DNA of 64,000 nucleotides from Protopterus annectens (lineage: Eukaryota; Chordata; Ceratodontiformes; Protopteridae), in contig NC_056730.1 of NCBI RefSeq assembly GCF_019279795.1, positions 608,807,698 through 608,871,697 on the forward strand. Reading direction: 5' to 3'. Below the pieces are notes generated by a model, which was not told the origin of the DNA, made no database searches, and worked only from the letters and a program-made list of their open reading frames with translations. How positions within the stretch are numbered: position 1 is the first letter of the stretch; every line of letters begins with the position of its first letter. The position numbers and the translations under genes were made by a program. Below, in pieces: positions 1-11,654 of the stretch.

Positions 1-20
1 GCCTATGCTTCCTGACTACC

Positions 21-22
<2 letters not shown>

Positions 23-82
<60 letters not shown>
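23..82. repeat. (AC)n microsatellite
   Basis: Uninterrupted AC dinucleotide run of about 60 bp near the left edge of the window. Confidence 0.97.
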
Positions 83-83
<1 letters not shown>

Positions 84-813
84 CACCCTGTGCAAGTGAT
101 GATAACTGTGCCATATACTTGTTTTTCTATCTTTTAGATTCAGGCATACATAAGCATGGTGTCTGATGCTCAGGGTGCATAGCTGACTTAGTGCTTAGTA
201 TATCTGTGTTTGTGATGTTATTTTACTAACTGTACTTTTTACATATTTTGGTCTTACAAAGTTAGACAGTTGATAGGATCAAAACAGTTTTTGCATCAGT
301 ACTTTTAAGAATCATCTGATGGTTATGAAGTCTGAAACTGAAATGTGTATCATTAATTTCTAACTTTTCTCTTTAATGATCTGCCATTACAAATTATGAG
401 GCCAAACTGAGGACATTTGGTGACCATTAGTACTTTTGAGAGGTATGAATGTGTGGATCTTTGATGTTTGAGGCCTATTACAGGTATTCACATAAGTCTT
501 GGCTGTCACACGTTGAAGTCATTACTGTAAAAATCAACCATCTTTTACTTACTTACATTACCAAGTAACAGTATGCCAGGATATGCCATTCATTTGTATT
601 ATGAGACATTTTTTTTAATATTCCAGGTTCAACACTTAACTTGTAAATTCAGCAATTTATTCAGTTTTAGTTCAGGGCTTAGTCTGTCTGATGCTAGGAG
701 TACACAACCATTCCATGCATAGGTAAAGGTTGTGAGCTTTGCCTGGCATCAATGTTACTATATGTGTGTACATAGAATGAAGGTTTTAGCCCTTTAGGTG
801 ATGAGTGAGTGTG

Positions 814-1164
814 CTATGCATTGCCACTTAGCTGATGCAAGGGCATATTAGCATGTCTACATCTGCCTACATCCACAGCAGCTGCTGGTTCACCCTCTGA
901 CTCCTTACCTGTATGTGGCTGTGGTGACCATGCCATTGGTGTTGGGATGTGTGTCCCTTTCCCTTGTTGATCCTGCTGAAGCTGTTTTCTCAGGATGATG
1001 TTGTGAAGCATGGCACAGATGGTGAAGATTTCAGTACATGTACATGGATTGTACTGCAGGGCTCCCCCCAGATGTATCTAGGCAGTGGAGCCATGATTTC
1101 AGCAGCCCAAACACATGCTCTATGATATTTCTGGTTTGAACATTTGCCTCATTATGGTGTTGTT

Positions 1165-1232
<68 letters not shown>

Positions 1233-1983
1233 GTGTGTGTGCATTTCTGATGGGCGTCAGCCATGGTTCCAGTTCATAACCTGCATCCCCCAGTAAATGA
1301 ACCTGTGGGATATCACCACTAGTGAATATCTGATACTGTAGGGAGGTGTGCCAGATATGTGAGATGTGGTAACTGCCTGGGGTGCCAGCACACACATTTA
1401 AGATAATTCCCTTAGTGTTACACACAACCTGGCAGTTAATAGAGTGGAAGCCCTTTATATTTATGTAGAAACCCTCCCTGTTCCCAAGGTGGTAGCTTGT
1501 TTCTATGTGTGCACAATCAGGGTAGTATGCTAGAGGGTAGAACTCCTGCATATGTCTGGCCCTGAGCTCAGGAATACAGGGTAAATATATGTGGCCACTG
1601 TCATGTTGTAGCATAGCATTCAGAAACTGATGGAGGATCCTGGATGCTGATGGTTGTGACACCCCCATCATGTCTCTTGTTGGTCTCTGAAAGGTTCCTA
1701 TAGCTAGAATTCTAAGGGCTATACATACCTTTGTCTCCACTGGTATTGGTTCCCCTCAATTTGCCCTGGGACTGAGTTGAGGACAGCAGAGGTTGCAGAG
1801 TTCCTGTAGTGTGCCTCTATCCATCCTGTACTGGTCTACAATTTACACCTTCTGCAGATCATGATAAGTTAAATGGGATCTGAAAACTCTTCTCCCTCAT
1901 GGTTGTGGACTATTAGCAGCAGCAGCATAGACTTCAGCTGGTTGCACATTCACGTGAATTAAACCAGCAGCAGTCCCTAACAT
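814..1983 (-). pseudogene. HARBI1-type transposase pseudogene, copy 1
   Basis: A decayed DDE transposase of the Harbinger/PIF superfamily, which cuts and pastes the element DNA in the nucleus. The N-terminal part (1,983-1,745) keeps the pattern RRVFRSHLTYHDLQ but carries three in-frame stops. Then follow KVCIALRILAIGTFQRP, GVSQPSASRI, a first-Asp region shortened to DCAHIET, the NVCAGTPGSYHISHIW block, the second Asp in LLGDAGYELEPW, and after a CA expansion the third acidic residue in NIIEHVFGLLKSW. The C-terminus is in another frame (MLHNIILRKQL, 1,011 onward). HARBI1 proteins are about 350 residues and this copy matches that extent. It is certainly non-functional because of stops, frameshifts and the microsatellite at 1,169-1,241. 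Confidence 0.88.
1169..1241. repeat. (GT)n microsatellite inside transposase codons
   Basis: GT run with two GTAT interruptions. On the minus strand it lies between the codons for the conserved RNAHT and EQHHNEA segments of the transposase. Harbinger copy 2 has a much longer run at the same protein position. Confidence 0.95.
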
Positions 1984-2280
1984 TCTTTCTGTGTAGACTC
2001 CTTTCTGGAGCTGCATTCCAATAGGTTTTGGAATTCATAGGGACAACCAGCACTGGGTCTACACAGTTGCTTTATTGTTTGTTAAATAGCTCAACAATCT
2101 TGAATTGGTTGATTAGCATACAGTTCAGCTGCTTATGCTGTAATTAGACTGCTACAGTGTATACCGTGGTTGTGTGGCTGTACACGCCATGCAGAGCCTC
2201 TTACCGAATACAAAATAGTGAACTACCATGTGCACATCACGGTCTTAGTGGACCATGTAGGGTTTATTGAATCTGCCCCA

Positions 2281-2694
2281 TAGACTGAAAGGTAAAACAA
2301 TAATTAAAGCTATATATTTTAGAAAGAATTTATATGAAAGGCTAAAACACCTACCCTACACCTGCAACTTTAGGAGATATGACAGTACAATTAAACTTAA
2401 GATAAAGCCTACTGCCAGTCTAAAACTGAGCAAACTATACAGTATATTGTACACAGAAGAGTTCAGCAAACACTTCAGTTATTAAAGCAAATTTGTTATG
2501 GACATGGACTGAATACCCCAAGACTGCACTTTTGTATACATTTATGTACAAAACTGTGTAGAACACTCCAAAAAAAAAATCTGAAAACAAAAACGAAAAG
2601 CACAGTTAGGACTGTACTAGAAATATACAAGACTTTATTGGCATATATGGAAATATGGGAACAGACCAGTAACAAAATGCAGCCTTTACAGAAA

Positions 2695-2743
<49 letters not shown>

Positions 2744-3044
2744 AGTAATGATAATACAATTATCAACACCAATGGGCATAAATAGAGAAGGGTATCTAAA
2801 AGTGAAATTAGATATAATAACTAAATACCAATAAATATCCAGGGCCAAATGATAAGAGAGAAATGTCAAAATTAATGTTACTTGGCCATAAAAAAACAAA
2901 TTGTGCAGAGAAATCAAGAAAGGTACTGAACTATGTGTAGCTATACACAGGACTTGGGGATGTGTTGGTAGATTCTAAACACATGGACAATTCATGCTAC
3001 TCATTGTCATGCTTGTACATGGCTTTCAGACTCTGCATATTTAA
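2281..3044. other. AT-rich stretch without a recognisable gene
   Basis: Contains a clean (AAT)n microsatellite at about 2,697-2,742. Open frames here are short, and the isoleucine run in one of them is only the translation of that repeat. Nothing else is recognised. Confidence 0.6.
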
Positions 3045-3135
3045 AGCAAATGGCTAGTAGAATGCAAGCCATATTTATAGCAGACCAGGATCAATGTGGT
3101 TTTATTCCTGGAATGGCAGATTCATTATAAAAAAT
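3045..3135 (+). pseudogene. L1/Tx1-like reverse transcriptase relic
   Basis: A plus-strand frame reads RMQAIFIADQDQCGFIPGM, resembling the conserved L1/Tx1 RT block with a DQxGFIPGR core. Only about 30 codons are recognisable before a stop. A similar relic lies at 11,070-11,290. The assignment rests on this one motif. Confidence 0.45.
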
Positions 3136-3243
3136 AAATATTTCCTGAATTTGATATTCATATGAATAGAGAAACTTTGAATCTGGAGGTTTCTTAAGCA
3201 TTAATAAAAAAGGTTTTATTTGTATTTCCTGCATACCATGTTG

Positions 3244-5427
3244 AATAACATAGGTTCATAGGTTCATAGGTAGGTACTAGGCTATCTGCCCAAAGGCATT
3301 TATAAGCCTAGCCGGAATGTGTTGGCTTTCTCCACCCCCTTAGATTAGTTCCCTGTGCCTCTGTTCAGCAGAGCTACTGAAGTGATTCCTGTGGTAAACT
3401 TTCTGTTTCCCATCCACACTTCAAGGTTTCTCTTGAAGAGTGTTAGTGAGGAGCTCTGCCTAATGTAGATTAGAATCTTGTTCCAAAGCATGAGAAGTCT
3501 CTGGGACAGGAATCTATCCCTCCAGCATGTCCTATTTATTGTTGTGCTGAGGTTTAGATCCCTAGAGTGTGTGGCTCAAGGGGATATGGTTTTCTTTAGG
3601 TGGAGCATGTCCATCAATTCTGGGTTGGACATGGCCTTGTATGTCAGGCAGAGATCACCTCTAGTAGGCGGTATGCAACTGAGTACAACTGGAGTTTCTT
3701 CAGTCGAGCTGCATAGGGCATCTGTTTGAGGCCAGTGATCTTCTTGGTGAGGTACTTCTGTGGTCTTTCCAGCTGTTGCAGGTGTCTTGTAAGGTACATC
3801 CCAAATGGGGCATTGTACTCTATGATGGGTCTTATGAGTGATGCGTAGAGGGGCACAATGACCTCTTTTGATCTGGATGCAAACCCTTTTGTGAAGAGGT
3901 GGGCCACATAGAAGGATTTTCTAACCACTTTGGCAATGTGATTATCAAAGGAGAGATTACTATCTACTTGGGTCCCCAGATCCCTTATTATGTCTTCCAC
4001 ATGTAGGGGGCTACCACCTATGTGGTAGTTTGTAGGTACTTTGTTTTTTCCAAAGGGGATGACTATGCACTTTTTGGCATTTAGCTTGAGGCCATGGTTT
4101 TGACACCAGGTATCTTTGTCTGTGAGCTTGGACAGCCATAGTCCTCCTGTGCTTGTCTGTACCTCTAAGAAGTATATGCCAAACAGGAGGGGTCCTAGGA
4201 CTGAGACCTGGGGAATGCCACTTGTAAATGGTTTAGAGTCAGACCTAGCTCCCTCAACTCTTACCATGTGGGTTCTGTCTTTGTGCCAGTTGGCAACCCA
4301 TTTCATGATGTAGGGATTTATGTTCAGGCTGGTGAGCTTGTCTATAATACCAGAATAGGGAATGGTGTTGACAGCCTTTGCAAGGTCTAGGTAGGCTGTG
4401 TGGACCACTTTTCCCTCATCTATAGACTTGGTAACTGTCTCAAAGAAGTCCACCAGGTTTAGGAGGCATGATCTGCCCTTAACAAAGGCAAACTGGGTAG
4501 GGTCCAGTGTTTGGAGGTTCCCAATGTCTCTGTTAATGAGATCCATGATGATGCACTCCATAGCCTTGCAGACCAAGCTAGTCAGGCTTATAAGATGATA
4601 GTTCCTAGGGTCTGTTGTGGCTCCACCTTTGTGGAGCAGAATAACCATTGCTGTGTGCCACTCTATGGGCACGTAGCCTGTGGAGAGGCTGAGTTTGAAC
4701 AGTGTGTTTAGGTGAGGGGTTAGTTCATCTTTGAACTCATGTAGGATGCAGCCTGGGACACCATCCGGTCCCATTGATGCTGTGTTTTTGGCTTTGGAGA
4801 GGGCTATTTTAACCTGAGTGTCTGTAATTTCAGGGGCACTACATTCTTCTGGTATGGTTATGGGCCCTTTTGGGGGTGAGAGGGGGGTGAAGTTTGCACT
4901 GAACCTGTCTGCCAGGATGTTGGCGATATCAGTCGGTTCAGTGTATTTTGAGCTATTCTTCACTAACTCTGAGCAGATCTGAGAATTGCTACTTAGATTC
5001 TTGACATAGCTAAAGAATGCCTTGTGGCTATCTTTGGAGTCCTTGGCAATTTTTCTTTCGAAGCTAGCCTTGGATGATTTTATGAGGGATCGCAGTTTTT
5101 TGCTGATACTGATCAGGGATGTCTTCCCTTCTTGGGATTTTACTCTTTTCTGTACTAGTTTCCTCCTTCTATTGTATAGCATGTTTATGGCAGGAGTCCA
5201 CCAGACTGGTTTCCTTTTCTTGGAGGTGTGAGTCTTGGTTTTGCTTGGGATAGTATGATCCATGCATTGTTTTAGGTACCCATAGAGTGAATTAGTAAAG
5301 GATTTTGCAGCTTGGACAGCATTATCCTTTAGCATGGGGAATTTGAAATTTTCCAACTCGGTCTTAAGTAATGTGAAGTTTGCTTTTGAAAAGTTTTTCA
5401 CTGTGGTTTCTTTGATCGGGGGTGGGG

Positions 5428-5482
<55 letters not shown>
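3244..5482 (-). mobile_element. CR1-type LINE copy A1, 5'-truncated
   Basis: The minus-strand 3' tail at 3,244-3,310 reads GGCTAGGCTTATAAATGCC, followed by AGCCTAGTA and direct octamers of CTATGAAC. The same tail ends copies at 11,655 and 52,983, and short octamer tails are the usual CR1 3' structure. The 5' end stops at a GT/GA microsatellite (5,431-5,500). The endonuclease domain seen in other copies (for example 56,690-57,200) is absent, as expected for target-primed 5' truncation. Confidence 0.85.
3355..5430 (-). pseudogene. CR1-type reverse transcriptase, catalytic motif deleted
   Basis: One uninterrupted frame (5,503-3,644) holds the linker (WWTPAINMLYNRRRKLV), RT motifs (ASMGPDGVPG, LHKGGATTDPRNYHLIS, FAFVKGRSCLLNLVDFFE, AYLDLAKAVNTIPYSG, SGIPQVSVLGPLLFGIYF) and the CR1-like thumb (RDLGTQVDSNLSFDNHIAKV, LIRPIIEYNAPFGMYLTRHL). 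The FADD catalytic box present in copy A9 (53,671-54,102) is missing. Comparing A1 with A9 between shared CACCAG and CAGCCA anchors gives 21 versus 90 bp, a 69-bp in-frame deletion. The C-terminal RGDL/TCWRD region continues in another frame to about 3,355. The leading HTHTHT residues are microsatellite translation. The RT cannot have been active after the deletion. Confidence 0.88.
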
Positions 5483-5493
<11 letters not shown>

Positions 5494-5500
5494 AAGAGAG
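5431..5500. repeat. compound (GT)n(GA)n microsatellite
   Basis: About 52 bp of TG followed by GA-rich sequence, directly at the 5' truncation point of CR1 copy A1. Another CR1 copy reads GATGTGGATGTCCAGTGTG at the matching place (about 29,740), a plausible seed. Confidence 0.95.
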
Positions 5501-6445
5501 CACTGAATTTAGTCAAAACATGTTTGGTCGACATCTGTTTAATTGACAAAATTTGGTCGACTAAGCAGATAGTTAACAAGTCTGCAAGATTACACAGTTC
5601 TTGGTGTCGGAAAATATACCATTTGTGTGATCTAAGAGTTAGTATATATAATTATCAGGGAGTGTGCTGATGATTTTTTTTTCATATATATATATATTTT
5701 ATATTCTTTTTATAGTTTAAGTTTTGCATATGCCAAAGTTTTGGTCTTCTGTCATCAGTGTTCTGAAAAGCAACATTTGTGTCTTTTGATTTATTTCAGA
5801 AGACTGATTACATTTGGTTGAATACTCATTGTGATGAAAATTTTCCAGGAGAACAACAGTTATGTGAATGCACAAATGTGCAATGTAATTAAGATCAAAT
5901 CTTAGTTTTACAATGGGCATGTAATAGCTGTAATTAGGGCTTTTAATGGGTTTAATTTATGTTTAAAGAGCTTAGGTGGTATTTTTTGCACTGTTTTCTT
6001 GTGTTTTCTTTTGTCTTACCAGCATATATTTAGTTTTGTTCTAATGCTGGTGATGTTTTTTATGTAGAGATTGCCTAATTCGTTATTTTAATCTGCAATT
6101 ATGGTACGGTTATAGGTGATAACTAGTGGATGATTCAGCGGTGGGTTGGTTTCTTTGGAGTTGTGTTTGGCTTATTGATATTTGCATATGTGGAAGATTG
6201 ATCTAAAGTAAGACTTGGAAATATGCTCTTTTCATACTGCTGTGCAGTATCAGGGTTGGTACATATAATTATCAGGGGCTGTGGAGATGGAGCCTCTAAA
6301 TGACGGGTGAAGCAGTCCTTGCCCCCCTCCAAATTTGCAATTTATGGCAGTTTGGGGTTTATTATACTGTTCCAATAAATTCATTTTTATTTCCAGTATT
6401 CAGTGTTATATGCATTTGGTTGAGTAGTCATGCTTTTTTGGTTAT
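5501..6445. other. no recognisable feature
   Basis: AT-rich sequence with short poly-T and TA runs (for example about 5,685-5,700). No coding or known repeat signal is recognised. Confidence 0.5.
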
Positions 6446-9400
6446 TTTTATTTATTTATTTATTTATTTGCAGTTGGTTTACCAGGATAGTCCATTGGGC
6501 CAAAAGAACCCGTTTTCAATGGAGTCCTGGGGAGAAAAGCTCCAGCACATAAAAACTGAGTTACATACACAAGATAGCTAACTATTATTAAATTATACAA
6601 GTAGTGGGTAAAACATTTAGTTCAAAAGTCAAGAAGTATTCAAAAATACAATAAATGAATATTAATGTGATGTACGTGAGCTGAGACAATAAGGTGATAA
6701 CATAGCAGAGTTGTGTTGGAGAAGGAGCACAACATTACATTACAGTGTAATTATTCAGAAGGAAACAAGCTTTGTTAGGTAAAGTTGAGCCTCAATGCAT
6801 ACAGGAGGTAGGATGACATATATTTATGAGGGGTGGGAGCAAGAACAATCCCATTGGGACCTAAGATGTGAATGAAGAGATTTTTTGAATAGGTAGTGAT
6901 TAGAGGTGAATGGATGGATGGTGGGAGTGAGTTCCAGAGGCAGGAAAGGTTAGAGGATAATAAGTGTTTACCTGGGGCGTGACATGGTTTATGGACTTCT
7001 AGTAGTTTTTGATTGTTGGACCTTAAGATTCTATGTGGAAGGTGCATTTTGAAGGCAGAAGACAGAGAGGGACAAAGAGAGGGTTGAAAATAAGCTTATG
7101 AGCTAAAGTCAGCTGTATATAGTTAAGATGATTAGGTAGTTCGAGCCAATTTAGTTTTGGAGAGGAACAGTGGTGGGTGGAGGACCTATGGCTATTAGCT
7201 TAATTTGGCAATTTTGTTATAACAGGAGGAAAGCTGGCTTTTAGAGAGGACTGAAGATTAGTCAGTAATGGAGCACCGTAGAGAGAGAGGGAATGAGAAA
7301 GGAGGAAGCGAGAGTGGTTTTGGAGGAACTAGTAAGATACTGATTTTGACGGTAGAGCATACCTAGTTTTGATGTGTTTTCTTAATATTTAGTTGTAGAT
7401 GGGAGTTGAATTTAAGTTGATTGTCAATTAGAACACCTAGTAGCTTGGTTTCAGATACCAGTTCCAAGGGTGAGTTGTTTTGGCTGGTAATTGAGAAAGA
7501 GTTTGTGTCAAAAGAAGTAGATTTGGAGGGGGTAAATACCATTAGTTTTGTTTTGGAGGTGTTGAGTGCCAAGTGATTTATTTTCATCCAATGCTCAGTA
7601 ATTGAGAAAGCTTCCTGAGTCAGTTTTTGGAGAAGAGAGGGAGGTGGCAGAGCAGATAATTGTAGAATCGTCTGCATATTGGATGATGTTTGCAAGTGGG
7701 ATGGATTTGTGGAAGTCATTTATAAATATATTAAAGAGTATAGGACCAAGAATAGATCCTTGGGAACTCCAGTGGGGTAGTAAGGAAAGAGGAAGTGGCC
7801 TTTTTCCATATTACGGCTTGGTGTCTGTTTGATAAATAACTGGAGAACCAATTTATGGAGGTGGGAGAGAGGTTAAGTTCTGATAGTTTGGATAGGAGCA
7901 GGCTATGTGAAATAGTATCGAAGGCCTTGGAGAGGTCTAGTAGTAAGGTGGAAACAATGTGGCGGTCGCGTGCTCTATTAACCGTCTCAAGAAAGGACAG
8001 GAGGGCTGTCATGGTGCTATGATTTGGCCTGAATCCGTGTTGTGTAGGGGTTAAAAGGTTGTTATCTATGAGGTGTGGTAGGAGTTGAAGCTGGATACAC
8101 TTTTCCAGGATTTTAGCTATAGGCGAGAGGATAGCAATAGGGCGGAAGTTATTGATATTGCAATTGTTGCCTCCTTTATGGAGGGGGATGATGAAGGCTT
8201 GCTTCCATAGTAGAGGTACTGTACATTCATGGATGGAGCGGTTGATTAGAATGCTGATGGGATAGGCAATTCCTTCCGCGGCTATACTTAGGAAATAAGA
8301 GGGAATGTTGTCTGGAGCGTTGGTGCATGGCTTTAGTTTCTGAAGGAGTTTCTTTATGGTGGAAGTGGGGATAGGTTTAAATGAGAATAGAAACGTTGGG
8401 AGAGAGAGAACTTGAGGAAGATATGGGTGAAGAGGGGGTTAGAGTAGTGGAAGAGGTGGAAGATCGACAGTGAGAAGATGGGAATGTGGTGGAAGTGGTG
8501 ATGACGGGAGGGTTATTTGCAGGAGAGATTAGGGGTGTATTAGGTGAAGAGGAGGGGTGTGTGAAGGAGGATGTAAGTTTGCTAATAGAATCGATGAAAA
8601 ATGAGTTGAACTGTGTAGCTAGATCTAGGTCTGGGCTATTTGGGTCTGGAGTTGGGGTGTGTGGTTTACTGGGGTTTAGGAGGGTGGAGATCCCCTTCCA
8701 GAATTTTTGTGGGTTAGTTTTATTGTTGTTTTGGAGTGTAAAGAAGTATTTTTGTCTGTCGGAGATTATGAGCTTTTTTACTTTATTTTGAAGGGTTTTG
8801 TAAGCAATATGTTGTTCTGGGGTCTTATTTCTCAGATAGAGTCTCCAGGCTTTGTTTCTAAGGTGCATGGTAGATAGTGTGGTTTTGGTTAAGCAGGGGG
8901 CAGAGTTTGTTTTTATTCTTTTTGTTCTTATAGGGGCTTGGTAATCAAGTATTTCTAAGAAGGTAAGGTTAAAGTGAGCAACTGCGTCTTCTAAAGGTAG
9001 TGTCTTTAGAATGTTCCAATTTACTGCTTTTAGAGAATATATGAAGGTTGATGGGTTAAAATTTTTGTCATTGCGGGTAGTGATGATATTATGGGTGCGT
9101 AAGAGATGCAAGGGAGGCAGAGTGAAAATTGGCAAGTGATCACTAAGAGGGTCGGGAAGAGTACCACTGTCAGAGAAATAGTGGGGATGTGACACTAGAA
9201 TCCAGTCAAGGATGGTGCCACAAGAGGGGTTTGGTGATGGGTGTGTAATAGTATTGATTAGTTGGGAAAACTTAAATAGGTTGATATTAAGAGGGTTGTT
9301 TGAAGACTGGATGGAGGCCCAGTTGATATTTACGTCCCCTAAGATTATGGTTTCATTGCTGATATTGTTAGAGAGCCATGAGAGGATGTTTTCAAGTGTG

Positions 9401-9850
9401 GAAATATTATCCCTGGGGAATGTAAAGGGATGCTAAACAGATGTATTTGTGCTTGTTGACTTGTAGGAGAGTGAGGAGTACTTCAGCATTATTAAATTTA
9501 GGAGTAGGTTTATCATAGGGGTAACTAGCAAGGAAGAAGAATATAGGAGAGCAACTCCGCCACCTTTTTTCTGGGTCCTGTCTTTTCGAATGATTGAGTA
9601 GCTAGGTGGAGTAATTTCAGAATCTTTTATAGATGGTTTTAACCATGTTTCTGAAATAGATAGTATGTCAGGTTTGTTATACATGAGCCATGCATGGAGG
9701 GTAGGGACTTTGTTGACAATACTTTGTGAGTTTAGAGAAGTAAAATATATTGGCCTGTGTGAGGAGGAAGAGGTGGAGGGGCCAGGGTTGGGATGGTCTT
9801 TTGATAGTTTAACTATTCCTTATATGATCATATATAAGTTACAGCATTAA
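6446..9850 (-). mobile_element. L2-like LINE, nearly full length
   Basis: The element runs from endonuclease start codons near 9,800 to a (TTTA)n tail at 6,446-6,470. Its minus-strand 3' end (6,545-6,480) includes CTCCATTGAAAACG and GGACTATCCTGGTAAACCAA before the A-rich tail. The same block ends the V-SINE at 10,574-10,850, implying that this LINE type mobilised the SINE. The length of about 3.4 kb suits a single-ORF L2/CR1-group LINE. It is unrelated in sequence to the CR1-type family (A1-A11). Confidence 0.8.
6775..9810 (-). pseudogene. L2-like LINE ORF: APE endonuclease + reverse transcriptase, frameshifted
   Basis: Domain order on the minus strand: PNPGP followed by LNSQSIVNKVPTLHAWL (about 9,800-9,690), then DILSISETWLKPSI and GGGVALLYSS, an SDHLPI box near 9,140 (apurinic-type endonuclease), a linker with KKLIISDRQKYFF, and RT motifs LLLDLSKAFDTISHSLLLSK (8,012 frame) and QGSILGPILFNIFINDF. 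The catalytic box YADDSTI is at about 7,690-7,660. The thumb reads TKLLGVLIDNQLKFNSHL, and the C-terminal LWNSLPPSI block ends near 6,775. The protein would nick target DNA and prime cDNA synthesis on the LINE RNA. At least two frameshifts and several stops break it, but the YADD box is intact. Confidence 0.85.
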
Positions 9851-10490
9851 ATGCAATGATGACATATTGATAGCAAGGGTCAGATAGTTAACATGAAAAT
9901 ATGTATAAGGTATTAAACCATAAAAGTGACAAAAGTTCAGACTGAATAAAATGTTCATACCTGATAGCACACTGCTGGGAGAGTAATTAAAGGTCCTGTA
10001 TATATTAGTAGTAAAATCTAGAAAAACAGAATTAAATTACCAGTTTTAAGTAATGAAGGAAAACCAATACTAATTAAGAAAGAATAATGAAAGGAAAGGT
10101 GCAACTTATTAAGAGAGAACAAATAATGCTCATTGTAATGGGTAAAACTGATTGAGAAAACGAAACTCATCTTAGAAGACAATATGCTCAATAGTAGTAT
10201 TTGCATTGTGTCCCTACATATAGATCAAATTATTTATCTGACAAACATCTACATAAATTTCTGGTTGTCTTTCCACCCTTATTCTTGACAAATAGCTATA
10301 TATTTGGCATTTGTCTCTTTCTCTTCTTCAACGTATTTTAAGGGATATACAGCTGTCTGTTTGGCCAATGAGTGTGAGGGATGGTGCTTAATATTAAAGG
10401 TACAGATAGCAGAACCATCAAAATGTCAAGGGAATGTTTTGTCAAAAAAGATGAGTGGGGTTGGATGGGGTAAGAGTGTTTGTACATGTT
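9851..10490. other. no recognisable feature
   Basis: AT-rich intergenic sequence beyond the LINE 5' end. No coding, RNA or repeat signal is recognised. Confidence 0.5.
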
Positions 10491-11000
10491 TGTAAGAATC
10501 AGGGTTAGGTGAGGATTTTTGTTTGTGTGTGAGTGTGTGTATTTTAGGGTTATGGTTAGGAAAGGGAATATATTTTTTATTTATTTTATTTTTATTTAAC
10601 ATTTGTTGACCGGGAAAGTCCGACTAGGTTCTACTGATCTTGTTTTCAGCGGAGGCCCGGGGAAAAATGCTCCAAAAGCATGTCTTTAGAATGTGGGAGG
10701 AAACAGGAGTACCTGGAGGAAACCCACGTGAACGCAGGGAGAACATGCAAACTCTACACAGAAGGCACTCCAGCCGAGAATCGAACTGGAGTACCTCTTG
10801 CTGTGAGGCAACAGCATTAACCGCTGCATCACTGCGCCACCCATGGCTACAATATATGTAGGGTTGTTAGTGTGTGTTTGTGCATGTTCATGTGCCTGAG
10901 TGTGTCTTGTGTAGTGGTAGTTTTATGGGAAGATTTTTATTAAGGTAAGGTATAAGGTTAGGGGTGGCAGTGATAGGGATAGGGTTAGTACCCATTACTA
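10491..11000. repeat. GT-rich, TTAGGG-like low-complexity tract split by the V-SINE
   Basis: Both sides of the V-SINE carry scattered GGGTTAGG and GGGTTATGGTTAGG motifs mixed with GTGTGT. They resemble, on the opposite strand, the CCCTAA-rich interior of the MITE at 36,043-36,650. This could be the core of a related decayed MITE. Confidence 0.4.
10574..10850 (-). mobile_element. V-SINE (tRNA-derived SINE with vertebrate core)
   Basis: Minus-strand order: a tRNA-like head beginning GGTGGCGCAGTGATGC (A box) and CAGTTCGATTCTCGGCTGG (B box); then the V-SINE central core, recognisable by TTTGCATGTTCTCCCTGCG, GTGGGTTTCCTCCAGGTACT and CCTCCCACATTCTAAAGACA; then a tail with CTCCGCTGAAAACA and GGACTTTCCCGGTCAACAAA; then an A/T-rich end. 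The tail matches the 3' end of the L2-like LINE at 6,446-6,545. AATATAT occurs at 10,567-10,573 and 10,851-10,857, directly bordering the element, a likely target duplication. It is transcribed by RNA polymerase III and moved in trans by a LINE. Confidence 0.92.
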
Positions 11001-11069
11001 AGTTGGTGCAGAGGGGTGGAGCTTAGACTTATAAATATGTACATCATACAGATCTATTTCCTTGATTAA

Positions 11070-11290
11070 TGCAGATTAGACATTTTATGTGTATTACAAC
11101 AAAGAGAATGAAATATATAATAACTCATATAATAGATGAGAATCAGACTGGATTCATCATAAATTATAAACACAAGGTAATATAAAAGGAATCATATCAT
11201 TAACTGACTATACTACTAATATGCAAAATGGCAGTCATAATTTTTGATTTAGAAAAATAGTTCATTTTGGTAAACTGTCTTTGTCTTTTT
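11070..11290 (+). pseudogene. L1/Tx1-like reverse transcriptase relic
   Basis: A plus-strand frame reads RMKYIITHIIDENQTGFI and later IFDLEK. These match L1-type RT blocks (LIHPDQTGFI and LDxEKAFD). In-frame stops are present and no flanking L1 structure is preserved. It is a short relic. Confidence 0.5.
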
Positions 11291-11654
11291 AAGATGTTGA
11301 AAAAAATATACTGCTACTAAAAAATCTAGATGCATCATTTAATAACTTTATGCCCAACTCTTGCTTCCTTTTCATCAACACATTTTTTGAGAGAGCTATA
11401 TATAATAATTTATTTGATTACTTTCTTATATCCAACAGCCTATCTAGAAAACAGCATAACATCTACACTTGCAGCTGTACAATCACAATTCATTTAATTC
11501 ATTAGAGTCTATATTCATTTCTAAAGACTCAGGACCCCTAACGACTGTCCTCTGTGGATCACAGTGAAGCATTTTATCTAGATACCTACAACATATGAAT
11601 CTATTATCCCAGTCTATCTCATTTGGCCCATCTACAGTCAACTGCTTTGGCAGT

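Larger units (their letters stand above)
250..2280 (-). mobile_element. Harbinger/PIF element copy 1, decayed
   Basis: The stretch from about 300 to 800 aligns by eye with 39,015-39,470, the 3' flank of Harbinger copy 2, so it is element sequence rather than host DNA. The right end at 2,262-2,280 reads, on the minus strand, TGGGGCAGATTCAATAAACC. This resembles the termini of copy 2 (42,208-42,227) and copy 4 (48,003-48,022), which carry GATTCAGTAAA or ATTCAGTAAA. The left end is not resolved and may lie outside the window. The transposase pseudogene occupies 814-1,983. Confidence 0.7.

Noticed and set aside
2606-2917. Minus-strand frame with a polyisoleucine run
   Set aside because: The run is the (AAT)n microsatellite at 2,697-2,742 and the rest has no recognisable motif.
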